DNA of 64,000 nucleotides from Kocuria turfanensis (GCF_001580365.1 NZ_CP014480.1:2605008-2669007), one strand, 5' to 3'; positions 17,137-28,178 are shown, counted from the stretch's first letter. Notes: generated by a model not told the origin, from the sequence alone. Made by a program: numbers and translations.

Positions 17137-18369
17137 ATGAAACGCATCCCCCGGACGGCCGTCGCGGCCGCGGCCGTGCTCCTGCTCGCCGGGTGCTCCT
17201 CCGCGCCCACGGCCGGAGTCGCCGGTCTGGCCGGCGGGCCCGGCAGCATCAGGATCCAGGCCGGCGACGACGAGATCCCGGCCCTGCGCGAGATCGCCGC
17301 GGACTTCACCGCGGACTCCGGGGTGGAGGTGGAGTTCGTCCAGCGGGAGGTCAACGCGCAGGCGATCTCCAACTTCATCTCCCAGTCGCCCACGGGGCAG
17401 GCCCCGGACATCATCGTCTCGCCGCACGACAACCTCGGCCAGCTGGCCTCCAACGGCGTGGTGGTCCCGGTGGAGCTGGGCGAGCGCGCCGGGGACTTCT
17501 CGGCGAACGCCCGCGACGCCGTGGTCTACGACGGCGTCAGCTACGGGGTGCCCTACGCGATCGAGAACGTGGCGCTGCTGCGCAACAACGCGCTCACCAC
17601 CGAGGACCCGGCCAGCTTCGACGAGCTGCGGGCCGTCGGCCACCGGCTCATGGACGAGCAGGGCATCGAGTACCCGTTCACGGTCAGCCAGTCCGCGGAG
17701 GCCGGGGACCCGTACCACCTGTACGCCCTGCAGACCTCCTTCGGCGCCGAGGTGTTCGAGCGCACCGAGGAGGGGGAGTACACCGGCACCCTGACCATGG
17801 GCGGCGCGGACGGGCACGCCTTCGCCCGCTACCTGCAGGACCTCGGGGAGACCGGGGACCTGCGCACGTCCATGAGCCCGGACATCGCCAAGGAGTCCTT
17901 CCTCACCGGGGAGTCCGCCTTCCACCTGGGCGGGCCCTGGGAGCTGACCGACGTCGAGGCCGCCGGGATGGACGTGAGCGTCCTGCCCGTGCCCCCGGCC
18001 GGGGACGAGCAGTCCCGCCCGTTCGTGGGCGTCCAGGCGTTCTTCGTCAACGCCCACGCCGCCAACCCGGTCGCCGCCCAGGACTTCGCCGCCAACTACC
18101 TCACCCGCCCCGAGGCCCAGACGGCCCTGTACGAGAGCACGGGCCGGCCGCCGGCCAGCCAGGTGGCCGTCGACCGGATGCAGGGCGACCCCCTGCGCTC
18201 GGCCTACGCGCGGATCGCCGAGTCGGGCCTGCCCATGCCGGCCATTCCCGAGATGGGCGCCGTGTGGAGCTTCTGGGGCACCACCGAGAACGCCGTCGTG
18301 GACGGGCGCGGGGACCCCGTGCAGCTGTGGGACCGCATGATCGACAACATCGAAGGACAGATCTCATGA
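17137..18369 (+). CDS. Maltose/maltooligosaccharide-binding lipoprotein, MalE-like
   Basis: Substrate receptor of 410 residues with a lipoprotein signal (LLLAGCSS, Cys near residue 20). MalE-type features include DIIVSPHDNLGQLASNG, YGVPYAIENVALLRNN and the C-terminal block MPAIPEMGAVWSFWG, which lines the ligand cleft in maltodextrin receptors. GAGGA precedes the ATG. It is the first gene of the transport operon, facing the GH13/LacI genes. The stop overlaps the next start (ATGA). Confidence 0.9.
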   Translation: MKRIPRTAVAAAAVLLLAGCSSAPTAGVAGLAGGPGSIRIQAGDDEIPALREIAADFTADSGVEVEFVQREVNAQAISNFISQSPTGQAPDIIVSPHDNLGQLASNGVVVPVELGERAGDFSANARDAVVYDGVSYGVPYAIENVALLRNNALTTEDPASFDELRAVGHRLMDEQGIEYPFTVSQSAEAGDPYHLYALQTSFGAEVFERTEEGEYTGTLTMGGADGHAFARYLQDLGETGDLRTSMSPDIAKESFLTGESAFHLGGPWELTDVEAAGMDVSVLPVPPAGDEQSRPFVGVQAFFVNAHAANPVAAQDFAANYLTRPEAQTALYESTGRPPASQVAVDRMQGDPLRSAYARIAESGLPMPAIPEMGAVWSFWGTTENAVVDGRGDPVQLWDRMIDNIEGQIS

Positions 18370-19997
18370 GCACGAGCACCACCACCCGGGACGGGACGGC
18401 CGCCGCCGGGACGACCGGCGGGGACACCGGGCCCGGCGCCCCCCGCGAGCGCCGGCACGCCCACTCCCGGGGGTTCGGCCCGGGCTTCGTGGTCAAGCTG
18501 GTCCTGATGGCGCTGATCAACGCCATCGGCCTCTTCGGCATCCTGGCGGCCTGGGCCGCCGGCAGCTGGGGCATCCTGGTGTTCCTCGTCGCGGCCCTCC
18601 TCGCCGCCGATCTCGTGTACTTCCTGCCGGCCCGGAAGCTGCTGCCCGCCAAGTACCTGTTCCCCGGGCTCGTCTTCCTGCTGGTCTTCCAGGTCTTCGT
18701 GCTGGTCTACACCGCCGCCACGGCGTTCACGAACTACGGGGACGGGCACAACGCCACCAAGGACGCGGCGATCACCCAGCTCACCACCACGTACGAGCAG
18801 CGGGTCGAGGGCTCGGAGGCGTACGCCGTCACGGTGCTCGAGGGCCCCGACGGGCTGGCGCTGGCCGCCGTGCAGGACGACCGGGTGCTCGTGGGCGCGG
18901 CGGACCGGCCACTGGCCCCGCTCGAGGGGGCCGCGGTCACGGACGGGCGCGTCGTCGAGGCGCCCGGCTACGAGGTGCTCTCCTACGGGGAGGTCGTCGG
19001 CGCCCAGGACGAGCTCGGGGAGCTGCGGGTCCCGGTGAGCGGGCAGGCCGAGGACGGTGCGCTGCGCACCGACGACGGCCGCACCGCCTACGCCTACGAG
19101 CCCACGCTCACCTACGACGAGGCCGCCGACGCGATGGTCGCCGCGGACGGCACCGTCTACGCCGACAACGGCGAGGGCGCGTTCGCCGGTCCCGACGGCG
19201 AGGCCCTGCGCCCCGGCTGGCGGGTGTTCGTGGGCCTGGACAACTTCGGGGCGATCTTCGACCCGGCCGTCCTGGGCGGGCCGTTCGTCGCCGTGACCCT
19301 GTGGACCTTCGCCTTCGCCGTCCTCTCGGTGGCGCTGACCTTCTTCCTGGGCCTGCTCCTGGCGATCCTGTTCAACGACGAGAAGCTGAGGTTCCGCAAC
19401 GTCTACCGCGCGATCGTCTTCCTGCCGTACGCCTTCCCCGCGTTCCTGTCCATCCTCATCTGGGCCGGCCTGCTCAACACGGACTTCGGCTTCGTCAACG
19501 AGGTCCTGCTGGGCGGGACGGGGGTGCCCTGGTTGGAGAACCCCTGGCTGGCCAAGCTCTCGCTGCTGCTGGTCAACCTGTGGCTGGGCTTCCCGTACAT
19601 GTTCCTCGTGACCACCGGGGCCCTGCAGGCCATCCCCGGGGAGCTCTACGAGTCGGCGGAGATGGACGGGGCCGGCCCGGTGCGCCAGTTCGGCTCGATC
19701 ACCCTGCCGATGCTCATGGTGGCCGTGGGTCCGCTGCTCATCGCGTCCTTCGCCATGAACTTCAACAACTTCAACGTGATCTACCTGCTCACCGGCGGCG
19801 GCCCGCAGGACCTGGAGTCCACCACCGGGGTGGGCGCCACGGACATCCTCATCTCGTTCGTCTACAAGATCGCGTTCGCCGGGGGCACCAACGACTACGG
19901 TCTGGCCTCGGCCCTGTCCATCCTCATCTTCATCATGGTGGCCGTCGTCTCCGCGCTGACGTTCCGCCGCAGCAAGGCTCTCGAGGAGATCAGCTGA
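18366..19997 (+). CDS. Maltose ABC transporter permease, MalF with large periplasmic loop
   Basis: At 543 residues this is much longer than the 327-residue MalF-type protein of the amino-sugar system. After three membrane segments (to about residue 115) comes an insert of about 180 residues rich in Asp, Glu and Val, then the transport core. The insert corresponds in position to the P2 loop of E. coli MalF, which grips the binding protein. The EAA loop is ELYESAEMDGAGPVRQFGSI near residue 430. Its start overlaps the receptor stop. Confidence 0.9.
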   Translation: MSTSTTTRDGTAAAGTTGGDTGPGAPRERRHAHSRGFGPGFVVKLVLMALINAIGLFGILAAWAAGSWGILVFLVAALLAADLVYFLPARKLLPAKYLFPGLVFLLVFQVFVLVYTAATAFTNYGDGHNATKDAAITQLTTTYEQRVEGSEAYAVTVLEGPDGLALAAVQDDRVLVGAADRPLAPLEGAAVTDGRVVEAPGYEVLSYGEVVGAQDELGELRVPVSGQAEDGALRTDDGRTAYAYEPTLTYDEAADAMVAADGTVYADNGEGAFAGPDGEALRPGWRVFVGLDNFGAIFDPAVLGGPFVAVTLWTFAFAVLSVALTFFLGLLLAILFNDEKLRFRNVYRAIVFLPYAFPAFLSILIWAGLLNTDFGFVNEVLLGGTGVPWLENPWLAKLSLLLVNLWLGFPYMFLVTTGALQAIPGELYESAEMDGAGPVRQFGSITLPMLMVAVGPLLIASFAMNFNNFNVIYLLTGGGPQDLESTTGVGATDILISFVYKIAFAGGTNDYGLASALSILIFIMVAVVSALTFRRSKALEEIS

Positions 19998-19998
19998 C

Positions 19999-20907
19999 AT
20001 GCCCATCCCCACCACACCCACCACACCCACCACGCCCCCGCGCCCGAAGCTCTCCGCGGGCCGGCGCTTCGCCCGCGGCGGGTGGAAGCACCTGGCCGCG
20101 GTCGCCGCGTGCGTCTTCGCCCTCTTCCCGCTGGTCTACGCCTTCTCCGCGTCGCTGTCCGCCTCGGGGTCCCTGCTGGGGTCCAACCAGCTGTTCTCGG
20201 ACATCACGGGGGCCAACTACGCCAACCTGCTCAGCGACCCGCAGAACCCCTACCTGACCTGGTTCGGGAACTCGCTGTTCGTCTCGGTCAGCACGGCCGT
20301 GGGCACGGTGCTGATGGGCGCGGCCGCGGCCTACGCGTTCTCCCGCTTCCGCTTCCGCTCCCGCCGGGGCGGGCTGCTGGCCCTGCTGGTGATCCAGATG
20401 TTCCCGCAGCTGCTGGCGTTCGTGGCCATCTTCCTGCTGCTGTTCGCGATCTCCGAGGTCTACCCGGTCCTGGGCCTGAACTCCCGGCTGGGCCTGGTCG
20501 CCGTCTACCTGGGCGGGGCGCTGGGGGCCAACACGTTCCTCATGTACGGCTTCTTCAACACGATCCCCAGGGACCTGGACGAGGCCGCGGAGCTCGACGG
20601 CGCCTCCCACGCCCAGATCTACTGGACCATGATCCTGCCGCTGGTCACCCCCATCCTCGTGGTGGTCGGGATGCTGTCCTTCATCGCGTCCTTCTCGGAC
20701 TTCCTGCTCGCCCAGATCGTGCTGCAGGACCCGGAGAAGTACACGCTGGCCGTGGGGCTCTACCAGTTCGTCTCCGTGCAGTTCGGGGAGAACTGGGGCG
20801 TGTTCACCGCCGGGGCGATCCTGGCGGCGATCCCGGTGGTCGTGCTGTTCCTGTTCCTGCAGCGCTACATCGTCTCCGGGCTCACCGGCGGCGCCGTGAA
20901 GGGCTGA
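19999..20907 (+). CDS. Maltose ABC transporter permease, MalG type
   Basis: Inner-membrane permease of 302 residues, starting 1 nt after the MalF stop with GAGGAG upstream. Six helices; EAA motif LDEAAELDGASHAQIYWTM near residue 195; MalG-like C-terminus SGLTGGAVKG, which in E. coli MalG reaches into the ATPase/MalE cycle. Like the other importer in the window, the operon has no ATPase gene. Confidence 0.92.
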   Translation: MPIPTTPTTPTTPPRPKLSAGRRFARGGWKHLAAVAACVFALFPLVYAFSASLSASGSLLGSNQLFSDITGANYANLLSDPQNPYLTWFGNSLFVSVSTAVGTVLMGAAAAYAFSRFRFRSRRGGLLALLVIQMFPQLLAFVAIFLLLFAISEVYPVLGLNSRLGLVAVYLGGALGANTFLMYGFFNTIPRDLDEAAELDGASHAQIYWTMILPLVTPILVVVGMLSFIASFSDFLLAQIVLQDPEKYTLAVGLYQFVSVQFGENWGVFTAGAILAAIPVVVLFLFLQRYIVSGLTGGAVKG

Positions 20908-20962
20908 GCCCGGACCCTGCCATGATGGGGCGGGACCCGGAACGGACGGAAGGCGGTGCGCG

Positions 20963-21979
20963 GTGACGCTGGTGGACAACGCGGTGTACGTGGGCGGGGT
21001 GCGGACCTCCAGCCCGCGCGACCTCGACGCGACCTACGCGGCCCTGCGCGCCCGCGGCGGCATGGCGTGGATCGGTCTCTACCGCCCCGGGACCGCCGAG
21101 GTGCAGTCCGTGGCCCAGGAGTTCGGCCTGCACCCCCTCGCCGTCGAGGACGCCCTCAAGGGCCACCAGCGCGCCAAGCTGGAGCGCTTCGGGGACACCC
21201 TCTTCGTGGTGCTGCGCCCGGCCCGCTACCTGGACGACGTGGAGAAGGTGGAGTTCGGGGAGCTGCACGTCTTCGTGGGCGCCGACTTCGTGGTCACCGT
21301 CCGGCACGCCGAGTCCCCCGACCTGGCCGCGGTGCGCCACCGGCTGGAGACCTCGCCGGAGCTGCTGCGGATGGGGCCGCAGGCGGTGCTGTACGGGATC
21401 CTCGACGAGGTGGTCGACCGCTACCTGCCCGTCCTGGCGGGGCTGGAGAACGACATCGACGAGATCGAGGACGAGATCTTCGCCGCGGACCAGGACGTCT
21501 CCCGCCGCATCTACGAGCTCTCCCGCGAGGTGATCGAGTTCCAGCGCGCCGTGCACCCGCTGGTGCACATGCTCGACGCCCTGCAGCGCGGCTCCGAGAA
21601 GTACGGCCTGGACGCGGAGCTGCAGACCCGGCTGCGGGACGTGCAGGACCACGCCATCCGCGCCGCGGACCGCGCCGACTCGTTCCGTGCGCTGCTGCAG
21701 AACGCCCTCACGGTGCACGCCACCCTGGTGGGGCAGCGGCAGAACGACGAGATGCAGCGGCTCACCGAGTCCGCCCTGGCGCAGAGCGAGGAGGTCAAGC
21801 GGATCTCCTCCTGGGCGGCCATCCTCTTCGCCCCCACCCTGGTGGGCACGGTGTACGGCATGAACTTCGAGCACATGCCGGAGCTCGCGTGGCCGCTGGG
21901 CTATCCGTTCGCGCTGCTGGCCATGCTCGGCATGGGCGTGGCGCTCTACGGGGTGTTCAAGTGGAAGAAGTGGCTGTGA
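20963..21979 (+). CDS. corA: CorA family magnesium/cobalt transporter
   Basis: Homopentameric divalent-cation channel, 338 residues, soluble N-terminal domain then two C-terminal helices. The selectivity signature YGMNFEHMPE follows the first helix near residue 295. The last residues KWKKWL form the basic ring. It starts with GTG, with AAGG upstream. It is not obviously linked to its neighbours. Confidence 0.95.
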   Translation: MTLVDNAVYVGGVRTSSPRDLDATYAALRARGGMAWIGLYRPGTAEVQSVAQEFGLHPLAVEDALKGHQRAKLERFGDTLFVVLRPARYLDDVEKVEFGELHVFVGADFVVTVRHAESPDLAAVRHRLETSPELLRMGPQAVLYGILDEVVDRYLPVLAGLENDIDEIEDEIFAADQDVSRRIYELSREVIEFQRAVHPLVHMLDALQRGSEKYGLDAELQTRLRDVQDHAIRAADRADSFRALLQNALTVHATLVGQRQNDEMQRLTESALAQSEEVKRISSWAAILFAPTLVGTVYGMNFEHMPELAWPLGYPFALLAMLGMGVALYGVFKWKKWL

Positions 21980-21982
21980 ACG

Positions 21983-22005
21983 GCGCCGGGGGACCGTCCC
22001 GGCGC
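21983..22005. terminator. Bidirectional terminator hairpin
   Basis: GCGCCGGG at 21983-21990 pairs perfectly with 21998-22005 around a 7-nt loop, between convergent corA and the ABC exporter permease. Confidence 0.6.
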
Positions 22006-22019
22006 GCGCACGGCGGGCC

Positions 22020-22853
22020 TCAGATGCTGTGGCGCATCGCGCGGATCCCCACGGCCAGCCCCAGGGCGGCCAGCGCGGCCGCCGCGAGCGCGCCCGCCGC
22101 CACGGCGGGGTCGGCGAACCGGCCGTTGAACAGGGCCCGCTCGGCGTCGACCATGTAGGTGAGCGGGTTGAACCGGGAGAGCACCTGCATCCAGCGCGGG
22201 CCGGCCTCGAGCGGCAGGAGCATCCCGGAGAGCAGCATGAGCGGGAACAGCAGCCCCTGCTGCACGGTCCAGAACATCCAGTCCCGGTTCCTGGAGACGA
22301 TGGCCAGGGCGTAGCTCAGCGCGCCCAGCCCCACCCCGAAGACCGCGAGGATCGCCAGGCCGACCATCATCCCGGGCAGGGACGGGCGGAAGCCGAAGAG
22401 CGCGGCCACCCCGCAGAGCACCAGGGCCTGCAGCACCAGCGGCACCATCTCCTTGCACGCCCGCCCCACCATGAGGGACGAGCGGGTCACCGGGGCCACG
22501 AGCATCCGTTCGTGCGCCCCGGACTGGATCTCGAACAGCAGGTTCGATCCGGTCATCGCGGTGCCGAACAGCGCGATCATCACCACGATGCCCGGCACGA
22601 ACCACTGGAACGCCTGGTCGAGGGGCAGCCCGGTCATCCCGCCCAGGAGCGGGCCGAAGAGGGCCAGGAACATCAGCGGCTGCACGAGCGAGAAGACCAC
22701 GCTGAAGGGGTCGCGGACCACCGGGCGCAGCTCGCGGACGAAGACGCTGACGGAGTCGTGCAGCACCCCGGCCGGGCGGGCCTGGGCGGTGCCGCCGGTG
22801 ACGCCGGCGGAGGCGCCGGCGGACGGCTCGCGGGGAGGCGGAACGGCGGTCAC
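22020..22853 (-). CDS. ABC-2 type exporter permease (DrrB-like)
   Basis: Membrane protein of 277 residues with six helices (first near residue 45, SVVFSLVQPLMFLALFGPLL). ABC-2 motifs ERMLVAPVTRSSLMVGR and a C-terminal PLTYMVDAERALF are typical of the daunorubicin-resistance permease family. The GTG start overlaps the ATPase stop (GTGA), so subunits are co-translated. Drug or lipid export is likely; the substrate is unknown. Confidence 0.9.
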   Translation of the reverse strand: MTAVPPPREPSAGASAGVTGGTAQARPAGVLHDSVSVFVRELRPVVRDPFSVVFSLVQPLMFLALFGPLLGGMTGLPLDQAFQWFVPGIVVMIALFGTAMTGSNLLFEIQSGAHERMLVAPVTRSSLMVGRACKEMVPLVLQALVLCGVAALFGFRPSLPGMMVGLAILAVFGVGLGALSYALAIVSRNRDWMFWTVQQGLLFPLMLLSGMLLPLEAGPRWMQVLSRFNPLTYMVDAERALFNGRFADPAVAAGALAAAALAALGLAVGIRAMRHSI

Positions 22854-23899
22854 GGGGTCGCTCCCACGCTCGGGGCCTCGGCGGCCGGGTCGGCCTCGGG
22901 CGGGCTCGGGTCCTCCTCGCGCAGGCTCCGGCCGGTGAGCCGCAGGAAGACGTCGTCGAGGGTGGGACGGGCCAGCTCCGCGGTCCGCGCCGGGTGGCCG
23001 TTGCGGTCGAGCTCGCGCAGCAGGCCCGGCAGCACGCGCTCGCCGTGGTCGACGGCGACGACGACGCGCGTGCCCGCCCCGGACGCGGTCGCCTCCGGCT
23101 CGGCGGCGGCGGCCCCGGCGGCGCGGGCCGCGGCCCGGACCACCGCCGTCGCCGCGTCCGGGGCGGCGTCCACGGTCAGGGTGATCCGGTCGCCGGCGAG
23201 GTCGCTCTTCAGCCGGGACGCGGTGTCGTCGGCAATGATCCGGCCCCGGTCCACGACCATGACCCGCTCGGCGAACTGGTCCGCCTCGTCCAGGTAGTGG
23301 GTCGTGAGGAACAGGGTGGAGCCGTAGCGCCGGCGCAGCTCGAGGATGTGCTCCCACAGGTTCGCCCGCGACTGCGGGTCCAGCCCGGTCGTGGGCTCGT
23401 CGAGGAAGAGCAGCTGGGGGCCGGGGATCAGGCCCAGGGCGATGTCCACGCGCCGGCGCTGGCCGCCGGAGAGCTTCATGGTGGGCCGGCGGACGAGCTC
23501 CCCGAGGCCGAGCACCTCCACGAGCTCGTCCACGCGGCGCCGGGTCTCCGCCCGGCCCAGCCCGTAGAACGCGCCCTGGCTGAGCAGCTCGTCGCCCACC
23601 CGCTGGTACTGCCCGGCCCCGTTCTTCTGCCCGATGTAGCCGATGCGGGCGCGCACCTCCGCCGGTTGCCGGGCGACGTCGAACCCGCAGACGGTGGCGG
23701 TGCCGCCGGTGGGCCGCAGCAGCGTGGTGAGCATGCGCAGGGACGTGGACTTGCCCGCCCCGTTGGGCCCCAGGAACGCGGTCAGCGTTCCGGGCGCCAC
23801 GTCCATGGTCAGGTCGCGCACCGCGTCGACGATCCGGCCGCCGGGCCCGCGGAAGCTCTTGCTCAGCCCCCGGGCGCTGATGATGGGTGGGGTGCTCAT
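22850..23899 (-). CDS. ABC exporter ATPase (DrrA-like)
   Basis: Nucleotide-binding subunit of 349 residues: Walker A GPNGAGKST near residue 40, signature LSGGQRRRVDIALGL near 140, Walker B LLFLDEPTTGLDP near 165, switch His TTHYLDEAD near 200. The C-terminal about 100 residues form the extra domain of DrrA/NodI-type proteins. The start chosen is the ATG before STPPIISARGLSKSF. It is divergent from the MFS gene with 71 nt between. Confidence 0.93.
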   Translation of the reverse strand: MSTPPIISARGLSKSFRGPGGRIVDAVRDLTMDVAPGTLTAFLGPNGAGKSTSLRMLTTLLRPTGGTATVCGFDVARQPAEVRARIGYIGQKNGAGQYQRVGDELLSQGAFYGLGRAETRRRVDELVEVLGLGELVRRPTMKLSGGQRRRVDIALGLIPGPQLLFLDEPTTGLDPQSRANLWEHILELRRRYGSTLFLTTHYLDEADQFAERVMVVDRGRIIADDTASRLKSDLAGDRITLTVDAAPDAATAVVRAAARAAGAAAAEPEATASGAGTRVVVAVDHGERVLPGLLRELDRNGHPARTAELARPTLDDVFLRLTGRSLREEDPSPPEADPAAEAPSVGATP

Positions 23900-23970
23900 G
23901 GGTCCACGGTAGAAGGCTTTCCGGCCGGATGGTGGCCGCACCGGGGCGGACAGCCCATAGAGTTCAGGGC

Positions 23971-25263
23971 GTGACCCTCCAGACCACCACCTTCGACCCC
24001 GCGCGGGTCCGGCGCGCCCGGATCGCGGTGTCCGCCTTCTTCCTCACCAACGGCGCCCTCTACGCGAACCTCCTGCCCCGCCTGCCGGAGGTCAAGGAGG
24101 CGTTCGGCCTCTCCAACACCCTGTACGGGTTCCTCGTGGTGGCGTTCCCCCTCGGGGCGATCCTGGTGGGCGCCCTCCCGGCCCGGGCCATCCGCCGCTT
24201 CGGCTCCGGGCACGTCGCGGCGCTGGGCACCGTGCTGCTCTCCGTGTGCCTGGCCGCCGCCGGGGCCGGCGCCGGCCTGGGCGCCGGAACGCAGGCCGGG
24301 GTGGTCGTGTTCCTCGCGGCCATGTTCCTGGGCGGGGCGCTGGACGCCCACGTGGACACCGCCCAGAACGCCCAGGGGATGGAGGTGCAGCGGGCCCGGG
24401 GCCGCTCGATCATCAACTCCCTGCACGCCCTCTGGAGCCTGGGCGCGGTGCTCGGCGGGCTGATGGGCGCCGCCGCGCTGGCCCTCGGCGTCCCGCTCGG
24501 GTGGCACCTCCCGGTGAGCGGGCTCGTCTGGAGCGCGGTCGCCCTGGTGGCGCTGCGCTCCGCCCTGACCCCAGCCGAGGGCACGGCCCTGCGCACGGTG
24601 GACCTCCCGGCGGAGCCGGAGACCGGGGACCCGGCGGACGCCGCGCCCCACCGGCAGCAGCGGCGCGCCGGGACCGGGCACCGGTCGGCGGGGCGCATCG
24701 TCGTCGTCAGCCTCCTGCCCGTGGCCGTGATCGCGATGGCCGGGGTCATGGTGGAGGACGCGGGGATGAACTGGTCGGCGGTCTACCTCAACGCCGAGCT
24801 CGGCGCCCCGCTGGCCACCGCCGGGCTGGGCCTGGTGGCGCTGATGGCCGCCCAGTTCGTGGGCCGGATGCTCGGGGACCCCCTGACCGACCGCTGGGGC
24901 CGGGTCGCCGTGGCCCGGGCCGGCGCCGCCCTGAGCGCGCTCGGCCTGCTCCTGGTGGTCCTCGCCCCGGTCCCGGCCGTGGCGGTGGCCGGCTTCGCGG
25001 TGGCCGGCTTCGGCTGCGCGACCCTCGTGCCCGCCGCCTTCCACGCCGCCGACGACATCCCGGGCCTGCGCACCGGGACGGGCCTGGCGCTGGTCAGCTG
25101 GCTGATGCGGATCAGCTTCCTGAGCCTGTCCCCGGCCATCGGGGTGCTCTCCGACGCCGTGGGGCTGCGGGCCGCCCTCGTGGTGGTGCCGGTCTTCGCC
25201 CTCGTCGCGGCGCTGACGGCCGGGGTGCTGCGCGACGGGCCGGCGGCCTCGCCCCGGGACTGA
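23971..25263 (+). CDS. MFS transporter
   Basis: Twelve-helix major facilitator protein of 430 residues. The N-terminal half shows NGALYANLLPRLPEVKEAFGLSN, and a cytoplasmic His/Gln/Arg-rich loop near residues 205-245 separates the halves. An acidic TM motif AGVMVEDAGMNWSAVYL starts the second half. Substrate unknown. The GTG start has no ribosome-binding site, and TAGAGT lies 8 nt upstream, so a leaderless transcript is possible. Confidence 0.85.
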   Translation: MTLQTTTFDPARVRRARIAVSAFFLTNGALYANLLPRLPEVKEAFGLSNTLYGFLVVAFPLGAILVGALPARAIRRFGSGHVAALGTVLLSVCLAAAGAGAGLGAGTQAGVVVFLAAMFLGGALDAHVDTAQNAQGMEVQRARGRSIINSLHALWSLGAVLGGLMGAAALALGVPLGWHLPVSGLVWSAVALVALRSALTPAEGTALRTVDLPAEPETGDPADAAPHRQQRRAGTGHRSAGRIVVVSLLPVAVIAMAGVMVEDAGMNWSAVYLNAELGAPLATAGLGLVALMAAQFVGRMLGDPLTDRWGRVAVARAGAALSALGLLLVVLAPVPAVAVAGFAVAGFGCATLVPAAFHAADDIPGLRTGTGLALVSWLMRISFLSLSPAIGVLSDAVGLRAALVVVPVFALVAALTAGVLRDGPAASPRD

Positions 25264-25321
25264 TCGGGGGCCTATCCTGGCTGCACCAGGCACCACCACT
25301 TCTTCCGCTGACGGGTCCCGC

Positions 25322-25381
25322 GTGCCCGCCGCCGCACCCGCCGCGGCGGGCTCTCGCCCTGCCCACCCGTCCCCGTCCTGA
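25322..25381 (+). promoter_or_regulatory. Possible leader peptide and hairpin before the ABC-F gene
   Basis: In the 164-nt leader a GTG-initiated 19-codon frame rich in Pro and Ala ends at TGA 46 nt before the ABC-F start. A perfect 9-bp stem (25324-25332 with 25343-25351) lies inside it. Resistance ABC-F genes are often controlled by such leader attenuators. No clear ribosome-binding site for the leader is seen, so this is tentative. TATCCT at 25272-25277 could be the -10. Confidence 0.3.
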
Positions 25382-25427
25382 GGAGCCCGGCCCGTCCGGC
25401 CGCGCGGCTCCGCCACCCGGAGGAAGC

Positions 25428-27053
<1,626 letters not shown>

Positions 27054-27062
<9 letters not shown>

Positions 27063-27145
27063 CCTGAAGCCGCCGAGCCTCCCGGTCCTGTGGTCTGCAT
27101 GCGCCGAGTCCCCCAGTCCCGTGGTCTCAATGCGCCGAGTCCCCC
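27054..27145. repeat. Three-copy 31-bp tandem repeat
   Basis: Units start at 27054, 27085 and 27116, exactly 31 bp apart. The second and third match at about 27 of 30 positions (TGGTCT..ATGCGCCGAGTCCCCC); the first is degenerate (about 22 of 30) and contains the ABC-F stop codon. The last 13 bases recur inverted at 27214-27226, giving a long-range stem, with a small TTCCCCC/GGGGGAA hairpin (27158-27181) inside. Confidence 0.7.
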
Positions 27146-27318
27146 GTCCCGCGTCGGTTCCCCCTGATTGTTCCGGGGGAATTGACGTGGGATGGGGGAT
27201 TGGGCGGCCACATGGGGGACTCGGCGGTGGGGTGGTGGGGCGTCGACGGCCGAGTGCGGAGTGGGTGGTGGGGGTGGCGGACGACTGGGTGATGAGGGGG
27301 CGGGGTGACGAGGGGGGG

Positions 27319-27993
27319 TCAGTCGATCCGGACCTCGCGCGCCCCGCGCTCGAGACCGCGCTCCAGGGCTGCGATGACGTCGTCGATGTTGTGCCCGGGG
27401 GGCAGCGCGGGCGGGAGCCCGGCCAGCGCCCGGTCCACGAGGCCGGTGTCCATGTGGGGCAGGCGGGCGTCCACCACGGCGATCCGGCGGGACCGCAGCT
27501 CCCGCCGCAGGGAGCCCAGCCACGAGGCCATGGCGGCCTTGCTCGCGGCGTAGGCGCCCATCCCGGCCAGCGGCAGCTCCGCGACCACGCCGGTGAGGAC
27601 CGCCACCGCGCCGCCGTCCACGAGGTGCGGCAGCGCGGCGCGGACCACGGCCATCGGGCCGAGGGCGTTGACCTCGAAGAGCTCCTCCACGACCGCCTCG
27701 TCCTCCTCGGCGGCCGGGCCGAACGCGGCGACGCCCGTGGCGATCACCACGGCGTCGAGCCCGCCGAGCTCCTCCGCCGCCGTGCGCACCACCGCGGCGG
27801 CCGCGTCGTGGTCCACGAGGTCCAGGGCGTGGGCGGCGCGTGCCCCGAGCCGGGCACGCAGCTGCTCCGCGTCGGCGGCGGAGCGGCCCGTCACCACGAG
27901 ATTGCCGGTGTGCTCGCTCAGCCGCTCGCACAGCCGCTGTCCCAGGACGCCGGTCGCGCCCACCACGAGGATCCGTGCGCCGTTCAGGTCCAT
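27319..27993 (-). CDS. Short-chain dehydrogenase/reductase
   Basis: NAD(P)-dependent oxidoreductase of 224 residues, shorter than the usual 250. Rossmann motif VVGATGVLGQRL near residue 10, acidic or phosphate-selecting TGRS near 36 (suggests NADP), VIATGVA near 80 and the catalytic YAASK near 150. The upstream catalytic Ser position reads TGVVAEL, so the canonical Ser is not obvious. AGGAGA precedes the ATG. Substrate unknown; it converges with the ABC-F gene. Confidence 0.85.
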   Translation of the reverse strand: MDLNGARILVVGATGVLGQRLCERLSEHTGNLVVTGRSAADAEQLRARLGARAAHALDLVDHDAAAAVVRTAAEELGGLDAVVIATGVAAFGPAAEEDEAVVEELFEVNALGPMAVVRAALPHLVDGGAVAVLTGVVAELPLAGMGAYAASKAAMASWLGSLRRELRSRRIAVVDARLPHMDTGLVDRALAGLPPALPPGHNIDDVIAALERGLERGAREVRID

Positions 27994-28148
27994 GGTCGTT
28001 CTCCTGCCCTCTCGAGGGGCCCGGGCCGGGGCCGTGACCCCGAGCGTACCGATCCGCCCCGACACCGCCCAGGGCCCGGCCTTGTCGTCGTCGCGCCCGT
28101 GCCGGATGTGCATTCGACAACGATGTGGCGACGACATCCGCCGAGCCG

Positions 28149-28178
28149 TTGCCGTCGGTGTCCGGGCCTGCGTAGATT
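28149..28178 (+). promoter_or_regulatory. Putative promoter of lipoprotein gene
   Basis: TTGCCG (28149-28154), 18-bp spacer, TAGATT (28173-28178), about 70 nt before the lipoprotein start. Confidence 0.4.
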
